The notes: generated by a model from the sequence alone, not told the origin. 52,861 nt of DNA from an uncultured bacterium (GCA_938040325.1 CALHXW010000175.1:1-52861); one strand, 5' to 3'. Shown: positions 42,863-52,009, numbered from the stretch's first letter. A program made the numbers and translations.

Positions 42863-44476
42863 TTGCGACGGCGCTGGCTTCTCATCGGACTCGGCCTCTT
42901 TCTCGCGAGCGCTCTTGGCTCCGGCGCGTCATGCAGTGCGCTCTTCGGCGAGGGCGGCCTCCAGAGTGCCGCCGACATCACCGCCGGCCTCACCCAGCCC
43001 GACGTCAGCAGGGCATTTCTCGAGCGCGTCCTCCGCCTGCTCGTCGAGAGCCTCGCCATCGGCGCTGCCGGCCTCCTCCTAGCGCTCGTCATCGCCCTGC
43101 CGCTCGCCTACCACGGCGCAGCCCTCCCGCGACTCCCCGCCTCGTCCGACACCCCGCGCCAGTCGCGCCGCGGCGTCCGGCTCGCGATCCGCGGCATCCT
43201 GGCCGTCCTCCGCGGTATCCCTGAGATCGTCTGGGCCTTCCTCTTTGTCCGCATCTTCGGACTCGGCCCGACCGCCGCCGTCCTGGCCATCGCGCTCACC
43301 TTCGGCGGCATCATCGGAAAGCTCTTCGCAGAGCTCATGGAGTCCGTCGACCCTACACCCGTCCGCCACGCCCAAGCCTCTGGCGCGAGCCGGCTCACCA
43401 TCGTCATGACCACGGTGGTGCCGCAGCTCTGGCGCCAAGCTCTCGGCTACGCCCTCTTTCGGCTCGAGTGCGCTGTCCGCAGCGCGTCAATCCTCGGCGT
43501 CGTCGGCGCGGGCGGCATCGGCGCGGAGCTTGCGCTTAGCGTCCGCTACTTCCAATACGACAAGCTCGCCACATCGCTGCTTGCCGTCGTGACCGTGATA
43601 CTGCTCCTCGAGCTGCTGGCAGCTGCCATCAAGCGCCTCCGACCTCACGTCTCCGCCCTCGTCATCGCCGCCGCGGGCCTTGCCGCCATCATCGTCCTCG
43701 ACCTACCGCTCTCCGAGCTCTTCTCGAGCACTGCCGCAACTCAAGCGGGCGAGTTTCTCAAAGGCTTCACGTCACCCAACCTCGCCCCGGAGTTCCTGAG
43801 CGCATCCATGCTCGCCATCTTTGAGACCCTGGCGATGGCCTTCTTCGCAACCGCGGTCGCTGCGGCTCTTGCACTCGTCCTTACGCCCTGGGCAACGGCC
43901 AGGCTCCGGATCGGCAGCTACCTCAGCGACCCGCCCCAAGCACGCTCGTCGCTGGCGGCTGCTTTGTTCGCTGCCTCTCGAACGACGCTCGCCATCCTAC
44001 GCGCCGTCCCCGACCTCGTCTGGGCGCTCATCTTCGTGGTCTGGGTCGGCCCTGGACCCTTCGCTGGCGCCCTCGCCATCGCCCTGCACACCCTCGGCGT
44101 GCTGGGCCGCCTCTTTGCCGAGACCTGTGACGAGGTGGAGCCTGGACCCGTCGCCGCCCTGGAAGCCAGCGGCGCCTCGCCGATCACCCGCTGGTGGCTC
44201 GGCATCCTACCGACCGCGGCCCCGCGCCTGCTCGCCTTCGCGCTGTTCCGCTTCGAAGTGAACGTCCGCGCTACCGCCATGGTCGGCTTCGTGGGCGCGG
44301 GCGGCATCGGCGACGCACTCCACACAGCCATCAGCCTCTTTCACACCCACGACCTCGCCTCACTCCTACTCCTGCTCCTCGTGACCGTCTGGCTCATCGA
44401 CGCCATCGGCGACCGACTCCGCCACCGGCTCCTGACGAACCCCAACGACACTGGATCCAGCGTTCCGCGGGCTTGA
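42863..44476 (+). CDS. Fused double-domain PhnE-type ABC permease
   Basis: 537 residues containing two complete BPD_transp_1 domains in one chain. Each has a permease EAA-type loop: ESVDPTPVRHAQASGASRLT (first half) and EVEPGPVAALEASGASPITR (second half). Each is followed by a VGAGGIG motif in a helix (VVGAGGIGAEL, FVGAGGIGDAL). Phosphonate permeases are usually homodimers or separate PhnE1/PhnE2 chains; here the pair is fused. The start is a TTG 26 bases after the ATPase gene with no strong ribosome site, so coupling to upstream translation is likely. It completes the importer. Confidence 0.9.
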   Translation: MRRRWLLIGLGLFLASALGSGASCSALFGEGGLQSAADITAGLTQPDVSRAFLERVLRLLVESLAIGAAGLLLALVIALPLAYHGAALPRLPASSDTPRQSRRGVRLAIRGILAVLRGIPEIVWAFLFVRIFGLGPTAAVLAIALTFGGIIGKLFAELMESVDPTPVRHAQASGASRLTIVMTTVVPQLWRQALGYALFRLECAVRSASILGVVGAGGIGAELALSVRYFQYDKLATSLLAVVTVILLLELLAAAIKRLRPHVSALVIAAAGLAAIIVLDLPLSELFSSTAATQAGEFLKGFTSPNLAPEFLSASMLAIFETLAMAFFATAVAAALALVLTPWATARLRIGSYLSDPPQARSSLAAALFAASRTTLAILRAVPDLVWALIFVVWVGPGPFAGALAIALHTLGVLGRLFAETCDEVEPGPVAALEASGASPITRWWLGILPTAAPRLLAFALFRFEVNVRATAMVGFVGAGGIGDALHTAISLFHTHDLASLLLLLLVTVWLIDAIGDRLRHRLLTNPNDTGSSVPRA

Positions 44477-44587
44477 GTTGACCGAGCCAGTCCGGCGCCC
44501 GCGCACCTTGGTTCCGGGGTCCTGGGCAACCCATCCAACCCAAACGAACGCTGGGGTTAGCGCAGGCCGCGTCTCCACCAGCTGCCA

Positions 44588-45628
44588 CTACGGCGCTGGC
44601 AGCACCCTTAGGATCTGAAACGGCAGGTCCGGCGCACTCCCAGTGACCGACGCCACCGGGTCGCTCTTGACCACGTACGCGGCGCCGTCGGCGACCGCAC
44701 CGGTGGAGAGCGCGTTGAGCCCGTCCGCCGCGACGCTGATCGCGCCGTTGACGCGTTGAGCATCCAGCGCCACTCGCAACACCTGGCCACTGGTGACCAC
44801 CAGCAGGTCGCCCTCGAAGAAGAAGAGACCATCAGGCCCGGCGAAGGGTCCCCCCGCCGTCAACAGCTCTGCGTCGAGGGTGATCTCGGTCAGAGCACTC
44901 GGGTCCGCGAGCGGGACCGCAAAGAGACTTGCCGGCGAGAACACGGCAACGATCAGCGTCTCCCCATCCGGCGTGACCGCCAGCCCATTGGGGCCAAGTC
45001 CCGGGATCTGCGCGGCCAGTGCGTCATCGGCGACCAAGACGGTCGCGACGCCCTCGGCGTCTACCTCGAACACCCGTGCACTTGCCGGGTCGCTGACGAA
45101 CACCCCGCCTGCGCGACCCAGTGTCACATCGTTACAGCTGGCATCCGCCGCCGCTGCGCTGAGCTCCGCCGCCGCCAACGCCTCGCCACTGTCGAGGTCG
45201 TAGCGCCAGAGCTCCGCAGGGAGGGCGGTGTCTGTGAGGTGACGTGCGCACGCCCACAAGACCCGCGCCTGCTCGTCAGCCGCCAGCCCCAGTGTCATCC
45301 AGTCCGTGCGCTGCGTCGCGGCAAAGACCGCCTCAGTCCCATCGGGCGACACCGAGGTGATGGTTGCCTCTGACAGGCTCCCGACCAAGAAGCGCCGCTG
45401 GACACTGTCGTAAGCGATGCCTTCGGGAAATAGCGTGTCGGAGGTCAAGTCATAGCTCGCTGCGAGCTCGCTCGCCGCTGCAGTGTCTTCCGTCGCGTCG
45501 TTGCCTGTGTCGGTCGCTGTGTCGGTGCTGCTCGTGTCTGCACCGGTGTCGCTATCGCCGCACCCCAAACCGAACGCCACCAGGGCGCTCGCCGTCAGCC
45601 CCATCATCCACCAACCAGAACCCTTCAT
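44588..45628 (-). CDS. SMP-30/gluconolactonase-like beta-propeller lipoprotein
   Basis: A 346-residue lipoprotein (LGC, Cys23) with an Asp/Thr linker (TGADTSSTDTATDTGNDATE). The domain has propeller-like blades: LFPEGIAYDSVQRRFLVGSL, DVTLGRAGGVFVSDPASARV, GPNGLAVTPDGETLIVAVF and GPFAGPDGLFFFEGDLLVV. The PEGIAYD and SDPASARVFEVD spacing resembles SMP-30/NHL-type propellers with a calcium-lactonase fold; metal ligands cannot be confirmed. AGGAGAGGG lies before the ATG. Probably an extracytoplasmic binding protein or lactonase. Confidence 0.75.
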   Translation of the reverse strand: MKGSGWWMMGLTASALVAFGLGCGDSDTGADTSSTDTATDTGNDATEDTAAASELAASYDLTSDTLFPEGIAYDSVQRRFLVGSLSEATITSVSPDGTEAVFAATQRTDWMTLGLAADEQARVLWACARHLTDTALPAELWRYDLDSGEALAAAELSAAAADASCNDVTLGRAGGVFVSDPASARVFEVDAEGVATVLVADDALAAQIPGLGPNGLAVTPDGETLIVAVFSPASLFAVPLADPSALTEITLDAELLTAGGPFAGPDGLFFFEGDLLVVTSGQVLRVALDAQRVNGAISVAADGLNALSTGAVADGAAYVVKSDPVASVTGSAPDLPFQILRVLPAP

Positions 45629-46011
45629 GGCCCTCTCCTACTCGCCCCACACAGGCGTCTGTCATGTTGTGCTTGGCGCAAGACATGCGGCGCGAGGCCT
45701 CGCGTCGTCAAGGAGGAAGGCGAGCGACGCCTCCCAGACCTCTGCGACGGAAGTTTTGATAGGTTTTGCTCGGCCGTATTGACGCCGTGTGGCCTCACTT
45801 CGTCGTTTACGTTTCCCGATAGGCTCGGTCCTCGTTCCTTGGCCTCACGCCAATGCGACGCGATGCGACGGGGTCGCAGACCCAACAGTTTCGGCCACAT
45901 CCAAGCGCCGACCAAACCGACTGGTCAGGTTTATTTGAGGTTTGACACCAACCCATCGAATGAACACGGCAAAAGGTTGTAGAGTCCGCGCGAACTCGGT
46001 AGGGGACTCCC
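45629..46011. other. Intergenic region (383 bp) without a gene
   Basis: Divergent region between two lipoprotein genes. It carries the short dispersed repeat (45798-45833). TTGACA at 45942 has no good -10 partner at 16-18 bases. No protein-like frame seen. Confidence 0.5.
45798..45833 (+). repeat. Short dispersed repeat, copy 2
   Basis: CTTCGTCG, ACGTTTCCCGATAGG and CTCGGTCCTC in series match the minus strand of 14223-14257; the flank CGCCAA is also shared about 20 bases on. Intergenic, in front of the IgGFc-binding-like gene. Confidence 0.6.
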
Positions 46012-47769
46012 ATGAATCTGTCATTCAAACTTACACTTCTTGGCACCGTCCTTGCTGTTGCGGCATGCAGCGACAGCGACGAAGGCGTCTCTGGAAACGG
46101 CGACGGCGACGGCAGCGGCGACACCGCGCTCGACACGGCCGGTGGCGATGCCGCAACGGACACGGCGGCTGGTGGAGACACGGCGCCAACGGACGACACG
46201 ACCCCGTCTGGCGACACCAGCGTCCCATCGACCGACACGGGCAACGGCCAGATCTGTCAGCCCGGCACCTCCACCTGCGCCACATTCGTCAGCTACCAAG
46301 TCTGCAACGCGGCCGGCGACGGCTTCGAGCCCTCCGTGATGTGCGGCGAAGACGAGCGCTGCGGCAACGGCGAGTGCTTTGTCGCCTGCCCCAACGACCC
46401 GAAGTTCGGCGTGTTCGCTGGCTGCGAGTACTGGGCCACAGATCTACCCAACTACCCCGACCCGGCGACCAACCCGACGCCCGAGGACCTGCCGTGGGCT
46501 CTGGTTGTCAGCAACCCTCGCGACGAGCCCGTGACCGTCGGCTTCGAGATGCCGCCGGCCTACACCTACTCACCTGCTGACCCGGTGGTCCCCGCGAACA
46601 GCTCGCGGGTCTTCGAGATGCCGAGCATCAACGTGCAGGGCACCGACATCGGCCACTACGGTGTCCACCTCACTGCCACAGGGCCGGTCATCGTCCACCA
46701 GTTCAACCCGTGGGATAACCAGTTCAGCAATGACGCGTCGCTCTTGATGCCCGATCCCCTGCTCGGCGACCGCTACTACATCCTGTCCTGGCCAAGCTCG
46801 AACTTCGAGGCTGGCGGAGAGATCATCCCCGGCTTCAACCCCCCTAACCAAAACGGCTACTTCACCGTGATCGCGTCCGCTGACAACACCGACGTGACCT
46901 TCCGGCTGACGGCACCCGTGCGAGCGAACGGTCTCATTCCAGCGCTGCCGCGCAACGCGCTGCACACCGTCACCCTCGACCGCGGCGAGGTTCTATCGAT
47001 CCAGACCGACGGCGAGTCGCTCTTCGATCTGGTCGACCTCACCGGCTCGTTCATCGGCGCCAGCAAGCCCGTGGCTGTCTTCGGTGGCCACGAGGAAGCC
47101 GTCGTGGGTGACCCTGTCACCGACCCGCAGACAGGCGAGACGAGCGGCCCGTGCTGCGCCGACCATCTCGAAGAGCAAATGGTCGCCATCGAGCTGCTCA
47201 CTGGCAACGTCTTCGCCGGCAAGTCGCCGTCGCGCGGCACCGAAGACGACGTCTGGCGCATCGTCGCGGCCGACAACAACGTGTCCATCACGACCGACCC
47301 ACCCATCCCGGGCCTCGATGGACAGACGCTGGCCACAGCCGGTCAGTGGCTCGAGGCCAAGACCGACAAGTCGTTTGAGATCAACGCGACCGGCCGCATC
47401 TTGGTCGGCCAGTACCTCGTCAGCGGCCAAGCGACCGACACCGTCACAGGCGACCCGAGCCTCACGATCGCGATGCCCGCAGAACGCTTCCGCAAAGACT
47501 ATGCGTTCGCGGTTCCTGACAAAGGCTACAGCAGGCTCGACGTGTCGATCATCAAGCCGGTCGGCGTGTCGGTGACCATCGATGATGTCGCGGTGCCGGA
47601 AGCCAACTTCACCGCCATTGGCCAGTCCGGCTGGCAGCAAGGCTATGCCAGCATCACCCCCGGCGTGCATGTGGCGTCCGGCAGCGAAGCGTTCGGCCTC
47701 TACGTCTACGGCTACAGCAACGCGGTCAGCTTCGGCTACGCAGCGGGACTTGCACTGCCAGGCGAGTAG
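46012..47769 (+). CDS. IgGFc-binding-protein-like lipoprotein
   Basis: 585 residues; lipobox AVAAC (Cys19), an Asp/Thr/Gly linker of about 60 residues, then a Cys-rich motif (CQPGTSTCATF...VCNAAGDGF, CGEDERCGNGEC) of the kind found in many myxobacterial surface proteins. The main domain has GPVIVHQFNP, SNDASLLMPDPLLGDRYYIL, YFTVIASADNTDVTF and GSFIGASKPVAVFGGHE, the pattern of the bacterial IgGFc-binding family (named after human FCGBP; no IgG binding implied). The C-terminal FGLYVYGYSNAVSFGYAAGL is a typical ending. Likely a surface adhesin. Confidence 0.85.
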   Translation: MNLSFKLTLLGTVLAVAACSDSDEGVSGNGDGDGSGDTALDTAGGDAATDTAAGGDTAPTDDTTPSGDTSVPSTDTGNGQICQPGTSTCATFVSYQVCNAAGDGFEPSVMCGEDERCGNGECFVACPNDPKFGVFAGCEYWATDLPNYPDPATNPTPEDLPWALVVSNPRDEPVTVGFEMPPAYTYSPADPVVPANSSRVFEMPSINVQGTDIGHYGVHLTATGPVIVHQFNPWDNQFSNDASLLMPDPLLGDRYYILSWPSSNFEAGGEIIPGFNPPNQNGYFTVIASADNTDVTFRLTAPVRANGLIPALPRNALHTVTLDRGEVLSIQTDGESLFDLVDLTGSFIGASKPVAVFGGHEEAVVGDPVTDPQTGETSGPCCADHLEEQMVAIELLTGNVFAGKSPSRGTEDDVWRIVAADNNVSITTDPPIPGLDGQTLATAGQWLEAKTDKSFEINATGRILVGQYLVSGQATDTVTGDPSLTIAMPAERFRKDYAFAVPDKGYSRLDVSIIKPVGVSVTIDDVAVPEANFTAIGQSGWQQGYASITPGVHVASGSEAFGLYVYGYSNAVSFGYAAGLALPGE

Positions 47770-47781
47770 CCTGGGCTACTC
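47764..47781. terminator. Palindrome spanning two convergent stop codons
   Basis: GAGTAGCC-TG-GGCTACTC is a perfect inverted repeat containing the TAG stop of the IgGFc-like gene on one strand and the TAG stop of the next gene on the other. A short bidirectional hairpin, without T-runs. Confidence 0.5.
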
Positions 47782-48423
47782 GACGAGCGCCTCGACGTCG
47801 GCGCTCAGCACACCGGAGACCTCACCGCCAAAGCCGCTGCCGTGAAACGGAATCGTGCCCTCAAGATCGAGGGCCACGCTGACGCTGAGGCTCGTGCCAT
47901 CGAAGCTATCAACGGTCAGCTCTCCACTGAGCGACTGGACCTGCTCGCCGTAGCGGCTGCAAAAACACGAGTTGCGGAACCACGCACGGACCACCACCGG
48001 CGAGCTTCCGGTGTCGGCCGTCCAGCTGATCTGGTCGTCGGCCAGGCTATCGAAGTCGTTGGCGTTCGCGTTGGCGCCAAAGGTCGCATCACCCGCGAAG
48101 GCGATCGGCACGCCCAAGTCGTCACCGAGTGCTGTGGTGTCGACCTCCAGCACCAGCGTCATGGTCTTGCCGGCGTCTGCAGCGCCTGGCGGGTCCATCA
48201 CAACGCCCGCAATGTGGAGCTGGACCACGTCCGAGCCTGCGTCAACCGCCGACACCCGCACCTCGTCGAATGTCTCACTGACCCCGTCGATCACGACCGA
48301 GAAGCCAGCATCCGACGGCTCGCCCGCACTATCACAGGCACCCACCATGAGCATTGCCGCTGACGCCGCGGCGACTCGCACGGCGCACCAACGTGGCAAG
48401 CTTGTGTTCATCATCGAGTTCAT
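47776..48423 (-). CDS. Hypothetical lipoprotein, beta-rich
   Basis: A 215-residue lipoprotein (VGAC, Cys30). The mature sequence is a likely beta-sandwich: FSVVIDGVSETFDEVRVSA, VVQLHIAGVV, TMTLVLEVDTTALGDD, GELTVDSFDGTSLSVSVALD. A CFC pair (NSCFCSRYG) may bind or bridge. The first ATG is preceded by AAGAAGGGA at a rather wide spacing; ATGs three and four codons on would also fit. No family recognised. Convergent with the preceding gene, with a six-base gap. Confidence 0.7.
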   Translation of the reverse strand: MNSMMNTSLPRWCAVRVAAASAAMLMVGACDSAGEPSDAGFSVVIDGVSETFDEVRVSAVDAGSDVVQLHIAGVVMDPPGAADAGKTMTLVLEVDTTALGDDLGVPIAFAGDATFGANANANDFDSLADDQISWTADTGSSPVVVRAWFRNSCFCSRYGEQVQSLSGELTVDSFDGTSLSVSVALDLEGTIPFHGSGFGGEVSGVLSADVEALVE

Positions 48424-48653
48424 CTTCGTCGTCCCTTCTTGTCTTGAATCGCCATCGACGCGACGGCTTGGCCCCGATGCTTCGCAAGACGCATGCCAAC
48501 CATAAGTGACTGAAATCCAACACCATCACAGTGTGCCAAACCACCTCACTGTTTAGTAGCTATACGAAATCGGTGCTTGATCGACGTTGCACAGTCCCAC
48601 GGCAGCAGCGAAACTCTCGCTGCCTCAAGACTGAAGCCCTGGAGCCCACCGCT

Positions 48654-49103
48654 ATGGCCGTAGAGATCAACGACGACCGACTCGCCGCATCGGTGACCGT
48701 CAAGGGCGGCCCCTGGTCCGCCCCCTACCTTGAGGTGAATGGCCAGCGCGCGCCGAAGGGCTCGGCCCGCGGGACCTTTGCCCTGCCGACGCACCACGGC
48801 GACACGATCAACGCTCGGATCAAACCGGCCGTGACCCGCACCGTGCCGACCGTCGTCGTTGGCGATCGCGAGCACGTCCTGGGCGAGACGATCCCCTGGT
48901 GGCTGCTGGTCATCGCGTTCATCCCCGCCGTTCTCGTCGGCGTCGGGGGAATGCTGGGCGGCGCGCTCGGCGGCGCAGCTGCAGCTGCAAACTTCGCTGT
49001 CGCTCGGACCACCAAGCCGGTTGGCGAGAAGGTCGTGACGATGATCGGCATCAGCGCGGCCGCCATCGGCCTGTGGTTCGCGATCGCTCAGATGCTTGGC
49101 TGA
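48654..49103 (+). CDS. Hypothetical two-helix membrane protein
   Basis: 149 residues. The soluble N-terminal half is beta-rich (MAVEINDDRLAASVTVKGGP...YLEVNGQRAPKGSARGTF). It is followed by two hydrophobic segments (about 85-115, IPWWLLVIAFIPAVLVGVGG, and about 125-147, VVTMIGISAAAIGLWFAIA) separated by a Gly/Ala-rich loop. GGAG precedes this ATG by nine bases; an earlier start at 48531 adds non-conserved-looking sequence. No family recognised. Confidence 0.65.
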   Translation: MAVEINDDRLAASVTVKGGPWSAPYLEVNGQRAPKGSARGTFALPTHHGDTINARIKPAVTRTVPTVVVGDREHVLGETIPWWLLVIAFIPAVLVGVGGMLGGALGGAAAAANFAVARTTKPVGEKVVTMIGISAAAIGLWFAIAQMLG

Positions 49104-49404
49104 GTCGCCACGTGCGGCCCGTCCACGCATGCAAGGTCCCGCTGCCTGACCGCTCACGGACAACCGCGTACCTTTCGTCGCAGCCTCACGCGACCAGCAT
49201 TGCCCCAACGCTCGCAAGTTCTTCGTATTCGCGGGTACACCGGCGACGACCGTAGCTACGCGTCGCGCCGCACGACCAGCGGTCCCGCGGCGGTTGATTC
49301 TTCAGGTTCGGATACCTCCGCCCAAAGACCAGCTTCGGTTCGCTTCGGCTCTTTGGCAAAGTCTGGGTGAGCCGGACACCCCACCCGGCACGACGGAGGA
49401 ACGC
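49104..49404. other. Intergenic region (301 bp), nothing recognised
   Basis: It precedes the large Gly-rich lipoprotein gene. I see no gene, hairpin-plus-T-run or clear promoter pair. Confidence 0.45.
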
Positions 49405-52002
49405 ATGAGACGGTCTTTGCTCGCCATTGCTGCTATCGCGCTGGTCGGCTGCGCCCATGACGACGCCGATGACGGCAGCGGCACGATCAGTGACGCCACC
49501 CTCGACACAGGCATCGACACCAACGTCAGCCAGGACACGACCATCCTGTCCGATGCTGACACCGGCGGCGACACGACCTCCGACACCGGCGCGCCAGCCG
49601 ACACCGAGCCGTCCGACGGCGGCTTTGGTGCGCCATGCAACGGCAACAGCGACTGCGACTCTGGCTGGTGCGTGGAGAGTCCCGAGGGCTACATCTGCAC
49701 TAAGGAGTGCCTGGAGGAGTGCCCCACAGGCTTTGACTGCAAGTCCGTTCAGAACAGCGGCGGCGACGTCACGTTCCTGTGCCAGCCGCAGGTCGACAAG
49801 CTCTGTGTCTCATGCCTCGAAGACTTCAACTGCAGCGGCGGCGTCTGCATGACGATCGGCGACCAGCGCCTCTGCGCGACGAACTGCGGCGGCACCGTCG
49901 AGTGCCCGGACGGCTTCACCTGCCTACCCGACGCGACTGGCGAGCACAGCGGCGACTACTGCCAGCCCGACGGCGACCAGTGCTTGAGCTGCGAGGACAG
50001 CGGCGACACCACCCTCGCTCGGACATGCAACCGAACCTGGACACCACCCGACAGCACTCAGCCCAGCTACACCTGCAGCGGGATCCAGGGCTGCACGGCC
50101 GACGGCTGGGGCGAGTGCGTCCTGCCGGCTGAGCAGTGCGACGGACTCGACAACAACTGCGACGGCGTCATCGACGAGCCCTACAAGACCGACGGCAAGT
50201 ACACCGCGCTTGAGCACTGTGGCGGCTGCGGCATCAGCTGCTTGGCGCTCGCACCGCCCAACGCCACCCCGAGCTGCGACGTCAGCGGCGTGCTGCCGAG
50301 CTGCGACTACGCCTGCACCGACGGCGCGGTGGACGTCAACGGCATCAGCGACGACGGCTGCGAGTGCATCCCGCTGCCGGGCGACGACCTCACGGGCGAC
50401 GGCATCGACAGCAACTGCGACGGCATCGACGGCGACGTGGACCGCGGCGTCTTCGTGGCCAAGGACGGCAGCGACAACAACCCAGGCACGCGCGAGCAAC
50501 CGGTGCTGACCATCACGAAGGGCCTCGAGGTGGCGGTCGCCATCAACAAGCGCGACGTCTACGTGGCGACGGGCGTCTACTCCGAGCGTGTGGTCCTGCG
50601 AGAGGGCATTGGCGTGTTCGGCGGCTTCAGCTCGTTCTTTAGCGAGCGCGACCCGCTGCTCTTTGAGACCGCCATCTTCGGCGGCGAGCCCAACCAGCCT
50701 GACCAAGCCAGCGTCAGCGCGACCCAGCTTGGCGCCGTCAACCAGGCACAGCCCACCATCCTCAACGGCTTCAGCGTCTTCGGCACCAACGCGGCAAACA
50801 TCCAAGGCTCCAACAGCTACGCCGTCTACCTCGCGACCTGCGGCCCGAAGGTCCGCATCGAGGGCAACGCGATCTTCGGCGGTCCGGCCGGCAGCGGTGG
50901 ACTCGGCACGGCCGGTACCGAGGGGGCCTCAGGCCCAGACGGCACCGACGGCATCGACGCCAAGGACACGGGCGGCGGCGCCACGTCGTGCTTTGGCAGC
51001 GACCACAGCAACGGCGGCTTCGGCGGCCAGCTCACGTGCGGCGGCCAAGACGTCAGCGGCGGCAACGGCGGCACGGGCAACTGTCCCGTGTTCACCAGCG
51101 GACCGAGCACAGCGCAGACGGGACAGAACGGCTCCGGGCTGGCTCCTGGTGTGGGCGGCGAGGCTGGCTGGCACGCGCTCTTCTGCGCCTCGAACCCGCC
51201 CACGACCGGATGCGCCGGTCACAGCTTCCAGTGCGGTCTGTGCCGCTTCCCGAGCGGCGGCAACCCCCACCCTGGCGATCTCGGTCTGGCAGGCGATGAC
51301 GGCCAGAGCGGCAACCGTGGCCTCGGCTGCAACCAGCCCGACGGCACTGTCTTCGGCGGTCACTGGCGTGGCGTGGGTGGCTCCGACGGAACGAATGGCG
51401 CGAGCGGCAGCGGCGGCGGCGGCGGCGGCGCAGGCGGCGGTGTCGACGTGGTCGGCAACCAGTGCCCGAACCTTGGCAGCAAGGACATCGGCGGCTCGGG
51501 CGGCGGCGGCGGCGCTGGTGGTTGTGGCGCGACAGGCGGCTCGGGCGGCAGCGCGGGTGGCGGCAGCTTCGGCGTGTTCGTCGCCGACCAGCTCGGCGGG
51601 CCCCCAACCGTTGTCAACAACACCATCCAGCGCGGAGCGGGCGGTGCAGGTGGCGCGGGCGGCTTTGGCGGCGTCGGCGGAACCGGCGGCGCGGGTGGCG
51701 CAGGCGGTGTCGACGGGACAAGCCTTGAGGGTACGCTCTACAACATCACGTGGTGCTCTGGAGCAGGCGGCGAGGGCGGCGACGGCGGCAACGGCGGTCC
51801 CGGCGGCGGCGGCGGCGGCGGCTGCGGTGGCGCAAGCTTCGGAATCTACGCGTGGCCGACCGGCGATCCGTCCTACACCAGCGGCAATGTCTTTGTCGGC
51901 GGCGCAGCAGGCGGCGTGTCCGGTGCCGGCGGTCCCTCGATCGACCCCGCGGCCAGCGGCACCAACGGCCAGCAGGGCACCTCGGCCAACGTCAACTTCT
52001 AG
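49405..52002 (+). CDS. DUF1565/Gly-rich repeat lipoprotein
   Basis: 865 residues; lipobox LVGC (Cys16); GGAGG five bases before the ATG. Order: an Asp/Thr linker (17-73); Cys-rich modules (CNGNSDCDSGWCVES; CVSCLEDFNCSGGVC; about 75-230); a MopE-type CDGLDNNCDGVIDEP near 245 that may bind metal; a DUF1565 parallel-beta-helix start (VFVAKDGSDNNPGTREQP, YVATGVYSERVVLREGIGVFGG; about 349-450); and a Gly-rich tail (about 490-852) with GGAGGAGG-type repeats and scattered Cys (HSFQCGLCRF). Such proteins are typical of myxobacterial surfaces. The Gly-rich tract probably continues the beta-helix as loops. Confidence 0.85.
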   Translation: MRRSLLAIAAIALVGCAHDDADDGSGTISDATLDTGIDTNVSQDTTILSDADTGGDTTSDTGAPADTEPSDGGFGAPCNGNSDCDSGWCVESPEGYICTKECLEECPTGFDCKSVQNSGGDVTFLCQPQVDKLCVSCLEDFNCSGGVCMTIGDQRLCATNCGGTVECPDGFTCLPDATGEHSGDYCQPDGDQCLSCEDSGDTTLARTCNRTWTPPDSTQPSYTCSGIQGCTADGWGECVLPAEQCDGLDNNCDGVIDEPYKTDGKYTALEHCGGCGISCLALAPPNATPSCDVSGVLPSCDYACTDGAVDVNGISDDGCECIPLPGDDLTGDGIDSNCDGIDGDVDRGVFVAKDGSDNNPGTREQPVLTITKGLEVAVAINKRDVYVATGVYSERVVLREGIGVFGGFSSFFSERDPLLFETAIFGGEPNQPDQASVSATQLGAVNQAQPTILNGFSVFGTNAANIQGSNSYAVYLATCGPKVRIEGNAIFGGPAGSGGLGTAGTEGASGPDGTDGIDAKDTGGGATSCFGSDHSNGGFGGQLTCGGQDVSGGNGGTGNCPVFTSGPSTAQTGQNGSGLAPGVGGEAGWHALFCASNPPTTGCAGHSFQCGLCRFPSGGNPHPGDLGLAGDDGQSGNRGLGCNQPDGTVFGGHWRGVGGSDGTNGASGSGGGGGGAGGGVDVVGNQCPNLGSKDIGGSGGGGGAGGCGATGGSGGSAGGGSFGVFVADQLGGPPTVVNNTIQRGAGGAGGAGGFGGVGGTGGAGGAGGVDGTSLEGTLYNITWCSGAGGEGGDGGNGGPGGGGGGGCGGASFGIYAWPTGDPSYTSGNVFVGGAAGGVSGAGGPSIDPAASGTNGQQGTSANVNF

Positions 52003-52009
52003 CGGCGTA

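Noticed and set aside
45670-45690. GG-N10-GC arrangement resembling a sigma-54 promoter
   Set aside because: Only the dinucleotides fit, the rest of the consensus is poor, and it lies over 300 bases from the gene.
45942-45970. TTGACA hexamer before the IgGFc-like gene
   Set aside because: No AT-rich -10 at 16-18 bases; housekeeping promoters of this lineage are also poorly defined.
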